This document shows, piece after piece, positions 8,580 to 17,442 of a stretch of 64,000 nucleotides of DNA (its first letter is position 1; every line of letters starts with the position of its first letter). The notes under the pieces are model-generated. The model did not search any database, had not been told where the DNA came from, and worked only from the letters and a program-made list of their open reading frames with translations. The stretch lies in NCBI GenBank assembly GCA_020636045.1, contig JACJYP010000005.1:310001-374000 (forward strand), written 5' to 3'. Position numbers and translations under genes: made by a program. Source of the DNA: Lewinellaceae bacterium (lineage in GTDB: Bacteria; Bacteroidota; Bacteroidia; Chitinophagales; Saprospiraceae).

Positions 8580-9791
8580 ATGCTGAATATCATACTTTTC
8601 GACAGTGACGCGCGTAACCACCTGCTTCCGCTCACCGCAACCCGTCCCATGGGAGAATTGCGCGTGGGTATCCTCACACTGCGCGAAAAATGGGAGCGAT
8701 CCCTGAAAGGAACCGCTTCCTACATCACACAGGAGTACCTGCAGGAAAAATACCCGATCCGTATCGAGGAGGAAAATATCATCGTGAATGCGGGCATTTT
8801 GCCCAACGAGGCCCTCTGCCGGCGCATTTCCGAACTGGAACCCAGCGAAGCGCTCCTGCTCGACGGCGAACTGGTGGCGGCGCGGCTCAACGAAACACAA
8901 TTCGAGCACCTGATCGGCGATGAAGAAGTGCACTCTCTCCAGGGCGTCGAACTGGACAAAAATATCCCCGTTGTGCAGGTAAAACACCTGTGGGAACTTA
9001 CCCTGCTGGGCAAGCAGGCCATCGCCGACGATTTTGCCCTGATCGCCAAAGGCCGCAAATCACACCAGATATCGGCAACGAATCATATCATCGGCCCTAC
9101 CCAGAATCTTTTTGTAGAAGAAGGCGTCCGGATGGAATGCTGCACCCTTAATGTACATTCGGGACCCATTTACATCGGGAAAAATGTCGAGATCATGGAA
9201 GGCGCGATGCTGCGCGGACCGGTGTCCATCGGCGAGGGCAGCATTTTGAAAATGGGCGCAAAAATATACGGCCCCACGACCATCGGCCCGCATTGCCGGG
9301 TAGGAGGTGAGGTGACCCGTTCCATCCTGATGGGTTACACGAACAAGGCCCACGACGGGTTTTTGGGCGACGGGGTGCTGGGCGAATGGTGCAACATCGG
9401 CGCGGACAGCAACAACTCCAACCTGAAAAACAATTACGGCGAGGTCAAACTCTGGGATTATCACACCAAACGATTTGAAAAAACAGGCCAGCAGTTCGTG
9501 GGGCTGATCATGGGCGACCATTCCAAGTGCGGGATCAATACCATGTTCAATACCGGCACGGTAGTCGGTATATTTGCCAATGTGTACGGCGCCGGCTTCC
9601 TGCGTAACTTTATCCCCGATTTTGCCTGGGGAGGCGACGGAGGCGGATTCCGGACCTATAAATTTACCGAGGCCTGCGAAACCGCTGCCAATGTCATGGC
9701 CCGGCGCAACCAGCAATTCACCGAGCTCGACAAGGCAATCCTGTACCATGTGTACGATCGTACCAACGAGCATCGCACCTGGGAAAAATAA
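8580..9791 (+). CDS. GlmU-like sugar nucleotidyltransferase family protein
   Basis: The protein is 403 residues long. The N-terminal part starts MLNIILFDSDARNHLLPLTATRP, with the arginine-rich PMGELRVGI segment typical of the NTP_transf_4-type 'GlmU family' proteins of Bacteroidota. The second half shows hexapeptide repeats of a left-handed beta-helix (VEIMEGAML, GPVSIGEGSILKMGAKIYG, TTIGPHCRVGGEV). It probably transfers a nucleotide to a sugar phosphate and may also carry an acyltransferase activity; the substrate is not evident. An open frame extends upstream to 8511, but it runs through the rpmE2 terminator, so the ATG at 8580 is preferred. Confidence 0.8.
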   Translation: MLNIILFDSDARNHLLPLTATRPMGELRVGILTLREKWERSLKGTASYITQEYLQEKYPIRIEEENIIVNAGILPNEALCRRISELEPSEALLLDGELVAARLNETQFEHLIGDEEVHSLQGVELDKNIPVVQVKHLWELTLLGKQAIADDFALIAKGRKSHQISATNHIIGPTQNLFVEEGVRMECCTLNVHSGPIYIGKNVEIMEGAMLRGPVSIGEGSILKMGAKIYGPTTIGPHCRVGGEVTRSILMGYTNKAHDGFLGDGVLGEWCNIGADSNNSNLKNNYGEVKLWDYHTKRFEKTGQQFVGLIMGDHSKCGINTMFNTGTVVGIFANVYGAGFLRNFIPDFAWGGDGGGFRTYKFTEACETAANVMARRNQQFTELDKAILYHVYDRTNEHRTWEK

Positions 9792-9814
9792 GCGTTTCCC
9801 GAACCTATCATATT

Positions 9815-10990
9815 TTGGCTGACGATAAACTGAAATACGACCTGCGCGGCGTTTCGGCCTCCAAAGACGAAGTACATGCCGCCATCAGGCACCTGGATAA
9901 AGGCCTGTATCCCAACGCATTTTGTAAGATCCTGCCGGACCTGGCAGCAGGCGATCCCGATTATTGCAATCTGTTGCATGCCGACACTGCCGGCACCAAG
10001 ACCAGCCTGGCATACCTGTACTGGCGGGAAACGGGCGATCTCTCCGTATGGCCGGGTGTCGCGCAGGATGCCATCGTGATGAACCTCGACGATATGGCTT
10101 GCGTAGCTTGCACCGACCGGATACTGCTCAGCAGCACCATCGGTCGCAACAAGACGCTAATTCCCGGCGAAGTGATCGCATCCGTGATCCGTGGCACCTC
10201 CGATTTTATTGACAATATGCGCAGCCTGGGGATTGAGATCGAACTGGCCGGCGGAGAAACCGCCGACGTAGGCGATATCGTGCGCACCATCGATGTAGGG
10301 TTCACGGCATTCGCGCGGATGAAACGCAGCGATGTGCTGGTCAATCGGATCCGGCCGGGCGATGTGATCGTAGGGCTGGCCTCTTTCGGACAGTCTACTT
10401 ACGAATCGGCATACAACGGTGGCATGGGCAGCAACGGACTTACCGCCGCCCGGCACGACGTGCTTGCGAAGGAATACGCGCAAAAATATCCCGAGAGTTT
10501 CGATCCGCAACTGCCCGACGAAGTCGTGTACACCGGAAACAGGCGCCTCACGGATACTGTGCGCGTTGGAGATGCGGATGTCAGCATCGGAAAACTCATT
10601 CTTTCACCCACTCGTACGTATCTGCCGGTGTTGAAAGCGATCCTGAACGATTACCGGGAACGGATACACGGCCTGATCCATGTGACGGGCGGGGGGCAAA
10701 CCAAAGTGCTGAAATTCGTGAAGGATGTTCACATTGTCAAGGACAACCTTTTTGAACTGCCGCCGTTATTTCAGCTGATACAGGAAAGTAGCGGAACACC
10801 CTGGCGGGAAATGTATCAGGTGTTCAATATGGGGCACCGGATGGAAATCTATCTTTCCGGTTCAGACGCCGGAAAAGTGATCGCTGCCGCAGAAAAATAC
10901 GGCATCGAAGCAAAGATCATTGGCAGGGTAGAGGAGGGCCGGGGCGAGAAACTCAGCGTCGAGGGCCCATTCGGCCGGTTTGAGTATTAA
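9815..10990 (+). CDS. purM: Phosphoribosylformylglycinamidine cyclo-ligase (AIR synthase)
   Basis: The protein is 391 residues long and of the PurM/AIR synthase fold. It has an N-terminal DADTAGTKTSLAYLYW-like segment (HADTAGTKT), a NLDDMACVA metal and phosphate region, AGGETADVGD, and a late GGGQTKVLKF glycine motif. It would close the imidazole ring of AIR in purine synthesis, using ATP. The length is greater than that of E. coli PurM but fits the Bacteroidota form. The start is TTG at 9815, since no suitable in-frame ATG exists near it; this is 23 bases after the preceding stop. The family call is solid. The exact step is inferred from the family. Confidence 0.85.
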   Translation: MADDKLKYDLRGVSASKDEVHAAIRHLDKGLYPNAFCKILPDLAAGDPDYCNLLHADTAGTKTSLAYLYWRETGDLSVWPGVAQDAIVMNLDDMACVACTDRILLSSTIGRNKTLIPGEVIASVIRGTSDFIDNMRSLGIEIELAGGETADVGDIVRTIDVGFTAFARMKRSDVLVNRIRPGDVIVGLASFGQSTYESAYNGGMGSNGLTAARHDVLAKEYAQKYPESFDPQLPDEVVYTGNRRLTDTVRVGDADVSIGKLILSPTRTYLPVLKAILNDYRERIHGLIHVTGGGQTKVLKFVKDVHIVKDNLFELPPLFQLIQESSGTPWREMYQVFNMGHRMEIYLSGSDAGKVIAAAEKYGIEAKIIGRVEEGRGEKLSVEGPFGRFEY

Positions 10991-11024
10991 TATCTGAAAA
11001 TCAAATTGTTAGTGCCCGATTTCT

Positions 11025-11900
11025 ATGAGAAAGTATTTCTTCTTCTTCTTCGCTTCTGCTTTGATCTGGCAAGCGTGCCAGCAAAAAAACTACGCAGAAC
11101 AGATCGCAGCGCTGGAATCCTCCCTCGCGCAATCCTATACAGCCGAACGGGCCGACTCGCTCCTGGCACTTTATCAGGAAGCAGTAAAGGCGCATCCTGA
11201 TAAACATGCAGAAAACCTGAGTTATCTCTCCCGCGCAGCGAGGATCAAATACGAACGCCAAAAAGATGCCGTAACCGCTGTCAGGTGGATCGACGATGCC
11301 ATGAAAAACCAGGCGAAGGGGCAGCCGCTCACGGAGCCTATACACGTTCTGGCGCTCATCTGGCACTCCTATCAGTATAAATCTTCTCCCGAACTTCAGC
11401 GCAACCCCGACGAGATCGACCTCATGCGGGCATATCTTGAAAAAAATCTGCCCTGGATCGATTCTACCCTCGCTCAACTGGAAAGTGAAATGGGGGGCGT
11501 GGTCGTGAAAAACAAGGCAAAGGCTGAGGAATTTGTCCTCGTTTCGGAATCATATGCAACGCTTGTTCAGGCTTCCAATCCCGATCAATATGTAGACCTG
11601 ACGCTGCGTGCAGCAGGCCTTGCAAAATCGATCGGCGACCCGAACAAGGCTTTTCAGTTGTATTACAACGTTGGGGAAAAGATGCAGCAGCACCCCAAGG
11701 CCCCCACGGCGCTTTTTATGATGGCTTATGTCTATGAAAACGATCTGAAAGACCTGGACAAAGCAAAGGCGGCCTACGAAACCTTTCTGGAGCGTTATCC
11801 GAATGACCCGGACTATGCCGACGACGCGCAAAATGCTTTAAAATTCCTCGGCATGCCTGCCGAAGATATCCTCAAGGAAATTGCTAAAAACCCGCAATAA
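11025..11900 (+). CDS. Lipoprotein with tetratricopeptide repeats
   Basis: The protein is 291 residues long. It begins with a very phenylalanine-rich signal (MRKYFFFFF) and lipobox cysteine 18. The remainder is helical, with TPR-like pairs, the clearest near the C-terminus (ALFMMAYVYENDLKDLDKAKAAYETF, in short segments), resembling the TolA-associated YbgF/BamD style of lipoprotein. It is probably anchored to the outer membrane or to the inner membrane on the periplasmic side, acting as a protein-protein scaffold. No catalytic residue is recognisable. It lies between purM and the GluQRS-like gene, 34 and 12 bases away, probably on one transcript. Confidence 0.75.
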   Translation: MRKYFFFFFASALIWQACQQKNYAEQIAALESSLAQSYTAERADSLLALYQEAVKAHPDKHAENLSYLSRAARIKYERQKDAVTAVRWIDDAMKNQAKGQPLTEPIHVLALIWHSYQYKSSPELQRNPDEIDLMRAYLEKNLPWIDSTLAQLESEMGGVVVKNKAKAEEFVLVSESYATLVQASNPDQYVDLTLRAAGLAKSIGDPNKAFQLYYNVGEKMQQHPKAPTALFMMAYVYENDLKDLDKAKAAYETFLERYPNDPDYADDAQNALKFLGMPAEDILKEIAKNPQ

Positions 11901-11912
11901 GCGGCGCCGGCG

Positions 11913-12785
11913 ATGATGCCTTTCGGGAACGCTCTGCTGGATTTTGTGCGCACGGTCCCTGCCGGCAGTAAATTCCGGCTGGCGCCTACTCCCTCCGGAT
12001 ACCTGCACATCGGCAATGCTTTCAATTTCGTTTTCAACTGGCTGGTCGCCCGTGTCAGCGGTGCTTCCCTGCTGCTGCGCATCGACGATCTCGATGCAGA
12101 CCGCAAGCGCCCGGAATACGTGCAGGATATATTCGATGCGCTGCACTGGCTGGGATTGGGCTGGGACGAAGGGCCGCAAACTGCCGCTGAATTCGAAGAA
12201 AAGTGGTCACAGCACACCAGAATGCCCTCTTACTTCGAAGCGCTTGAGACACTGAGGGCAAAAGGGTTGCTGTTTGCCTGCCGGAAATCGCGGCGCGAAC
12301 TGGTTGCTTACGACAACTACCCGGCGGTATTTCGCGATCAGGGCCTTTCGCTTGACGATGATGATGTGGCCTGGCGTATCCGCACTGATCACGACCTTGA
12401 ATTGCGTGATTTTATCGTCCGCCGGCGCGACGGCATTCCCGCATATCAGATCGCAAGTGTTGTCGACGATCTGCATTTTGGCGTCACGCACGTGATCCGG
12501 GGGACTGATTTGCAACCATCAGGAGCGGCGCAATTGTTCCTCGCCCGTTGCCTTTCCGAGCCCCGATACCTGGACGTCAGGTTTTTATACCATCCCCTGA
12601 TCACAGATGCATCAGGAGAGAAACTTTCAAAATCGGAGGGAGCCGACTCATTGAAAGCATTGCGCTCGCAGGGAGGCGATGCAGGCGTAGTGTTTCGGCA
12701 GATGGGCGCTTTTCTGGGACTGGAAGAACCGCATCCTGCTACGGCTGCCGAACTGGAGGACTTATTTCGTCTGTTGATTTCTTAA
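11913..12785 (+). CDS. gluQ: Glutamyl-Q tRNA(Asp) synthetase-like protein
   Basis: The protein is 290 residues long, matching the truncated glutamyl-tRNA synthetases (GluQRS) that lack the anticodon-binding domain. It has the class I signatures PSGYLHIGN (residues 27-35) and KLSKS (near 236), together with LLRIDDLDADR. GluQRS attaches glutamate to queuosine in tRNA(Asp). The usual zinc site is degenerate: only one cysteine remains in the ACRKSRRE segment (about residue 122) where two are expected, and the later cysteine is replaced by phenylalanine. That may mean loss of zinc or a divergent subgroup. The ATG at 11913 is 12 bases after the preceding stop. Confidence 0.75.
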   Translation: MMPFGNALLDFVRTVPAGSKFRLAPTPSGYLHIGNAFNFVFNWLVARVSGASLLLRIDDLDADRKRPEYVQDIFDALHWLGLGWDEGPQTAAEFEEKWSQHTRMPSYFEALETLRAKGLLFACRKSRRELVAYDNYPAVFRDQGLSLDDDDVAWRIRTDHDLELRDFIVRRRDGIPAYQIASVVDDLHFGVTHVIRGTDLQPSGAAQLFLARCLSEPRYLDVRFLYHPLITDASGEKLSKSEGADSLKALRSQGGDAGVVFRQMGAFLGLEEPHPATAAELEDLFRLLIS

Positions 12786-12817
12786 TCTGCTACCCTGCCG
12801 CCTGTTTACAATGCCGA

Positions 12818-13993
12818 TCAGTTGTTTTCTGCGGCAAATTTGATCCGCCAGGCCTCCACTTTCGGCGTCATTTTCCATGATTCTGCAGCACACAGATCGG
12901 CGATCTCCTTTACTGCCCCCGCGAGTTTGGAGCCGGGATACTGCTCCTGAATATACGCCCAGACCTTTTTGAAATCTTGCTCGATTTCCTTGCTGTCGTA
13001 ATCGAAAACAGGGGTATTGTCGGCGCCGCAGATCAGAACGAAGCGCATCCAGCGCTCCGATTCCCGGGTTCTGTCTCCGAGTAAAAAATACGGATATTCA
13101 CGGTTGAACTGTTCCCATGCGATCGCACGTGCGGCCAACACTTCGAGCGGAACAATGATGCCGCCATCATCCCAGATGGCAATGTGCTGCTCTTCAGTGC
13201 CCAGTTCAATAAAACGTTTCATCGGCGGTGTCACTTTGTCGCTAAAAAATGCCTTCAACCGGAACCAGTCTACCACAGGAAACACCATTCCTTCGCCGGC
13301 TGCCAGGGAAAAACCGCTGTTTTTCAGCGACTGGGTGACCGGCTTTTTCGACATGTCATATTTGTTGCCATCGATCGCCTGATAATCTTCATCGGTCCAG
13401 TCAAGCGATTCCGTCAAGGTATAATATGTGCCTTCCGCTTCCATGTGCTGTAAAAAAGCCTCCAGCAATACGAAAACGGCATCTGCAGTACTGCCGGATA
13501 CGTTGCCGAACTGATTTTGGACCATTTCCCAGGCCTTTTTGCCGCTTATCAGTTCTTTTGTATTCAGGGTTTTTAGAAAACCGGTCAGTTGTCCGACCTT
13601 TTGAAGATCGGGCATGCCGGCGCGGGTGCCAGCAAAAAAACATTCCAGCGCGCCGCCGTATGCCCAGCCTTTCAGTTCGCCTGGCCCTGTTATTTTTACA
13701 TAAGGCTCGTTGTGAAAAATACCGCGCAGGGTCACTTCTTCCCTTTCCGCCGAAACGCTTCCGTCGCCCTCTACGAACGAAGCTTCCGGCAACATACTCA
13801 GCACTTTTCCGCTTTTGCCCGCCTGCTCGCGCAGGTTCAGGTCATTTACCATCACGGCATAGAGATAGAGATCGGGCTTCACCGGTTTTTCTGCTGCCGC
13901 AGCCTTTGCTGGCTTGTCGGCAGACTGATTACAGGCCGCCAGAAAAGTGAACAGGAAAATCGGGGCAAAAGGAAAGAGATGGTATTTTTTCAT
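12818..13993 (-). CDS. Lipoprotein with SH3-like N-terminal domain
   Basis: The protein is 391 residues long. A lipoprotein signal with lipobox cysteine 21 is followed by a disordered alanine/lysine stretch. A bacterial SH3-type segment comes next (LNLREQAGKSGKVLSMLP, near residues 52-69), typical of wall- or peptide-binding domains. The large C-terminal part, about 250 residues, is helical and unrecognised. The gene is convergent with the GluQRS-like gene (32 bases between stops) and lies just beyond the end of the nuo operon, in the same direction. A palindromic stretch near 14047-14068 lies upstream. Confidence 0.6.
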   Translation of the reverse strand: MKKYHLFPFAPIFLFTFLAACNQSADKPAKAAAAEKPVKPDLYLYAVMVNDLNLREQAGKSGKVLSMLPEASFVEGDGSVSAEREEVTLRGIFHNEPYVKITGPGELKGWAYGGALECFFAGTRAGMPDLQKVGQLTGFLKTLNTKELISGKKAWEMVQNQFGNVSGSTADAVFVLLEAFLQHMEAEGTYYTLTESLDWTDEDYQAIDGNKYDMSKKPVTQSLKNSGFSLAAGEGMVFPVVDWFRLKAFFSDKVTPPMKRFIELGTEEQHIAIWDDGGIIVPLEVLAARAIAWEQFNREYPYFLLGDRTRESERWMRFVLICGADNTPVFDYDSKEIEQDFKKVWAYIQEQYPGSKLAGAVKEIADLCAAESWKMTPKVEAWRIKFAAENN

Positions 13994-14046
13994 AGTTGGG
14001 GGCGTTTATGAAATAAAAAAACGCATATGCTTAAGGTGCAAATGGC

Positions 14047-14068
14047 CAATATGTTACGAGACATATTG
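14047..14068. repeat. Inverted repeat upstream of the SH3 lipoprotein gene
   Basis: CAATATGT at 14047-14054 is the exact inverse of ACATATTG at 14061-14068, around a 6-base loop. It sits between the nuoN stop and the lipoprotein start, about 55 bases from that start. It could be an operator or an RNA hairpin. There is no T run next to it, so a classical terminator is unlikely. Confidence 0.4.
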
Positions 14069-14109
14069 CTTCAATAACCCGGCATCACACTTTACAGGTT
14101 TCTTCGCAT

Positions 14110-15501
14110 TCAGATCAATGCATACACGCTGCCCGGCACGATAGTCAGAAATGCGATGAGGAGCAGGCCCAGCACCACCACCCAGCGGATACCGGGGGAT
14201 GTGACAACCGCGTAATCGTTTTCTTCCCGCGTGAAATACATGGCAATAATGATCTTGAAGTAGTAGTAGATCGATACGGCCGAATTGATGACGGCCAACA
14301 CGATCAGCCAGGGATATTTCGCGAATGCGGCGGTAAAAAGAAAGTATTTTCCGAAAAAGCCTGCCGTCGGGGGAATGCCGGCCAGGGAAAGCATGGAAAT
14401 AGCCAGCACTGCCGCCAGCAGCGGCTGTTTTTTGCTCATCCCGTTGAATGCCTCGAAGGATCCGTCGTCATTGGGCTCCGCGATCGTCATATAAGCGCCG
14501 AATGCGAGAATGGTGGCGACTGAATAAGTCAGCGAATAAAACAGCAGGGCGCCTTCACTACCCGGCACATCGCATGCAAGAATAGCGAGCAACAGATAGC
14601 CGGCATGAGAAATGGATGAATAGGCGATCATGCGCTTGAAATCTGTCTGGAAGATCGCCGTGAGATTGGCCACGGTCATGGTGAGTGCCGCCATGCCAGC
14701 TACGGGAATGCTCCAGAAGTCTATAGCAGGAGCAAAACCGACAGAAAACAGCCTGTAAAACGCAGCAAAGCCGGCGGTTTTGACCACCGTCGCCATAAAT
14801 GCCGTAATGAGGTTGGGACTGCCCGTGTACACATCCGGCGCCCAGAAATGGAACGGCACGGCCGAGACCTTGAATCCCAGGCCGATCAGGATCAAAATAA
14901 TACCTGTGTGCAACATGCCGGCAGAGTGACGGCCATCGCTGATCGCCGATGCGATGGAATGGATATCGAAACTCGCCGTAGCACCGTACACCAGCGCCAT
15001 TCCGAACAGCAATATGCCGGTTGTAAATGCGCCCATGAGAAAATATTTGAGAGCGGCTTCGTTGCCGGAAAGATCGTTGCGGCGGCTGCCTGCCAGCACG
15101 TACAGGGGGATCGAAAGTATTTCGATGCCCAGGAACAGCATGGTCAGATTGGTAAAGGAAAACATGCAAAGCGCCCCGCATAAACTGAACAGGATCAGCC
15201 CGTAATTGTCACCGAGCGTGTCGTGCAGGCTCCTGAAACCGTAGCCGGAAAGCCCGATGATCAGCAAGGCCGACACCAACGCTACCGCCGAAAAGGCCAA
15301 AGCATAATCCGTAAACTCAAACATATCGGCATACATGTGATTCCATCCGCCTGGTCCGGCGCCCAACAGTTCGAACAGGGTCACGCCGAGTGCAAGCCCG
15401 CAACCTGTCAGCGCGAGCGGCTGCAACCAGGAGCGGTTTTTGGTCAGCCCGGCAAACAAAACAAAGATGGCTGTCGCAAATATGATCAGTAGAGCAGTCA
15501 T
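14110..15501 (-). CDS. nuoN: NADH-quinone oxidoreductase subunit N
   Basis: The protein is 463 residues long and very hydrophobic, with about 13-14 predicted helices. Its charged helix residues fit the antiporter-like subunits: FLGIEILSIPLYVLAGSRR carries the key glutamate, and the GFKVSAVPFHFWAPDVYTGSP segment is diagnostic of NuoN. It forms one of the proton-pumping modules of complex I in the cytoplasmic membrane. It is the last nuo gene here and is separated from nuoM by two unrelated small genes. The ATG at 15499-15501 is kept. Confidence 0.93.
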   Translation of the reverse strand: MTALLIIFATAIFVLFAGLTKNRSWLQPLALTGCGLALGVTLFELLGAGPGGWNHMYADMFEFTDYALAFSAVALVSALLIIGLSGYGFRSLHDTLGDNYGLILFSLCGALCMFSFTNLTMLFLGIEILSIPLYVLAGSRRNDLSGNEAALKYFLMGAFTTGILLFGMALVYGATASFDIHSIASAISDGRHSAGMLHTGIILILIGLGFKVSAVPFHFWAPDVYTGSPNLITAFMATVVKTAGFAAFYRLFSVGFAPAIDFWSIPVAGMAALTMTVANLTAIFQTDFKRMIAYSSISHAGYLLLAILACDVPGSEGALLFYSLTYSVATILAFGAYMTIAEPNDDGSFEAFNGMSKKQPLLAAVLAISMLSLAGIPPTAGFFGKYFLFTAAFAKYPWLIVLAVINSAVSIYYYFKIIIAMYFTREENDYAVVTSPGIRWVVVLGLLLIAFLTIVPGSVYALI

Positions 15502-15520
15502 GTATGTCGAATGATAATGG

Positions 15521-15757
15521 TCAAAAAACTGAGGAGTTTATGATACGGTAAACGGTGATGCGGATTTCGTTAAACTCGACGTGGTCACCGGGCCTTATCT
15601 TTTTTCGCTTTTGGGTTTCCACTTCGCCGTTCAGCAGGACCTCTCCGTTTGAGATTCTGATATTTGCTTCGCCGCCCGTACCCACCAGGTGCATCGCTTT
15701 CAGCAAGTCATTGAGGGCGATGTATTCGCTGTTTTTCAGATAAAACTCCCGTTGCAT
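15521..15757 (-). CDS. Small S4-domain RNA-binding protein
   Basis: The protein is 78 residues long. It carries a single S4 RNA-binding fold: ALNDLLKAMHLVGTGGEA, then the NGEVLLNGEVETQKRKKIRPGD hairpin (in short pieces), as in the YbcJ-type group. Such proteins bind structured RNA, often ribosomal. It is positioned inside the nuo operon between nuoM and nuoN, 20 bases from nuoN and 3 bases from the small membrane protein before it, so it probably shares the nuo transcript. Why an RNA-binding protein sits here is not known; it may be a chance insertion. Confidence 0.8.
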   Translation of the reverse strand: MQREFYLKNSEYIALNDLLKAMHLVGTGGEANIRISNGEVLLNGEVETQKRKKIRPGDHVEFNEIRITVYRIINSSVF

Positions 15758-15760
15758 CTT

Positions 15761-15964
15761 TTATGTGGGCCAGATTTTATTGCGAATCAGAAAAAATGTC
15801 ACCGCTGCCAGGACAAAAACAACAGGAACGGCATAGAGCATTTTTTGCCAGTTGATAGGGTCGCCCGATGCCCATTCCACGAACAAAACGGAGATGATTG
15901 CGATCAGGGTGGTGCGCAGCGCGTGCTGCAGGATCATTTTTTTGTGCGTTTCAGTCAGTTGCAT
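15761..15964 (-). CDS. Small two-helix membrane protein
   Basis: The protein is 67 residues long, with two hydrophobic helices (TLIAIISVLFVEWA and VPVVFVLAAVTFFLI) and a short basic start (KKMILQHALRT). The family is not recognised. It lies between nuoM (28 bases upstream) and the S4 protein gene (3 bases downstream), so it is probably co-transcribed with complex I. It could be an accessory or assembly peptide of the complex, but nothing in the sequence proves that. Confidence 0.6.
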   Translation of the reverse strand: MQLTETHKKMILQHALRTTLIAIISVLFVEWASGDPINWQKMLYAVPVVFVLAAVTFFLIRNKIWPT

Positions 15965-15992
15965 CTTGCAGTGTTTTGAGATTCGATGAAAA

Positions 15993-17438
15993 CTATAATT
16001 GCACCGTCCCGAGTATGCGCGTCACGCTGCCGTCCGTAAGATTCAGCACGATACCGGGAAAGAATCCCAGCACCAATACCAATGCGGCGATCACACCCAG
16101 CACAATCCATTCGCGGGTATCCACGTCAGCAAAGCGGGCCGTTTCCTCATTGGCCTCGCCAAAGACGGCCAGTCCGTAAGCACGCAGCATGTACACCGCT
16201 CCGAATATGATGGTCAGGCCGGCTACGCCGCCCAGCCAGACGTTATAGTTCCACACACCGTTCAGGAGGAGAAATTCACCGGGAAAGCCGTTGGTCAGGG
16301 GCACGGCCACCGAGCCGAGCATGACGATCATGAACAGCGCGGCGAACACCGGCGCCGCTTTCGCGATCCCGCCCATGTCAGCGAGGGTGCGGGTACCGAG
16401 GCGCCGCTCGATCAGGTCGACGACAAAGAACAGGCCGATCACATTGATGCCGTGGTTGAGCATCTGGATCAGGCTTCCCTGCACGCCTGCCTTGTTCCAG
16501 GCAAGTACGCCCGCAGCGATCAGCCCCACGTGCGCGATGGATGAATAGGCGATCAGGCGCTTCAGGTCGCTTTGTTTGACGGCGATGATGCTGGCGTACA
16601 CGATACCGGTCACCGCGAGTACAATAAATACGGGCGTCCAGAAATGCATGGCCTCCGAAGCCAGCGGCACCATCCAGCGGATCACCCCGTAAACGCCCAT
16701 TTTCAGCATAATCCCGGCGAGTAACATCGTGCCGCCTGTCGGAGAAGCGGTATATGTATCTGGCTGCCAGGTATGAAAGGGGAAAACGGGCATTTTGACT
16801 GCGAAGGCGAGAAAAAAGCCCAACATCACCCAGTTGGCGGCTTCCGGCGTCAGTTGCACCCGCATCAGCGCTTCCCAGGCGAAGGAATGTTCGCCGGGCG
16901 TCTGCAGGTACACGTACAGCAGCGACACCAGCATGAACAGCGAGCCGATGAACGTATAAATAAAAAACTTGAGCGTAATGCGAATGCGATCCTGCCCGCC
17001 CCAAATCGCGCAAATGAAGTAGATGGGGATGAGCGCCAGTTCGTAAAAAACATAAAATACGAGCCCGTCAAGCGCCAAAAACACACCGTTGAGGGCGCCC
17101 AGCATCATCAATACGAGGCCGTAGTAGCGGGACTCGTTTTCCATAGCGCGGCCGTAACTGCTCAGCACGATCAGCGGCGCCAGCAGGTTGGTCAGCAGTA
17201 CCATCAGCAGACTGATCCCGTCCATCCCCAGCCGGAAATGGATGCCCGCGCCCGCGACCCAGGGCAGATCGACGAGGTGGTTGAAACTGCCGTCGCCGGA
17301 AAAACCCACACAGGCAAAAGCGCTCACCGCCAGATTGGCCAGCGTTGCCGCCAGGGCAATGGAGCGTACGCCATTCGGTCGGGCAAGCAGTACAAAAACG
17401 CTGACAACCAGCGGTATTATGATCAATATAAGCGACAT
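15993..17438 (-). CDS. nuoM: NADH-quinone oxidoreductase subunit M
   Basis: The protein is 481 residues long, with 13-14 hydrophobic helices. The key segment FYELALIPIYFICAIWGG contains the conserved glutamate of the antiporter-like subunits. FAVKMPVFPFHTWQPDTYT and the SSIAHVGL helix are further NuoM signatures. It forms a proton channel in the membrane arm of complex I. It follows the inserted glycosyltransferase gene by 4 bases, which is close enough for translational coupling. Confidence 0.94.
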   Translation of the reverse strand: MSLILIIIPLVVSVFVLLARPNGVRSIALAATLANLAVSAFACVGFSGDGSFNHLVDLPWVAGAGIHFRLGMDGISLLMVLLTNLLAPLIVLSSYGRAMENESRYYGLVLMMLGALNGVFLALDGLVFYVFYELALIPIYFICAIWGGQDRIRITLKFFIYTFIGSLFMLVSLLYVYLQTPGEHSFAWEALMRVQLTPEAANWVMLGFFLAFAVKMPVFPFHTWQPDTYTASPTGGTMLLAGIMLKMGVYGVIRWMVPLASEAMHFWTPVFIVLAVTGIVYASIIAVKQSDLKRLIAYSSIAHVGLIAAGVLAWNKAGVQGSLIQMLNHGINVIGLFFVVDLIERRLGTRTLADMGGIAKAAPVFAALFMIVMLGSVAVPLTNGFPGEFLLLNGVWNYNVWLGGVAGLTIIFGAVYMLRAYGLAVFGEANEETARFADVDTREWIVLGVIAALVLVLGFFPGIVLNLTDGSVTRILGTVQL

Positions 17439-17442
17439 CAGC

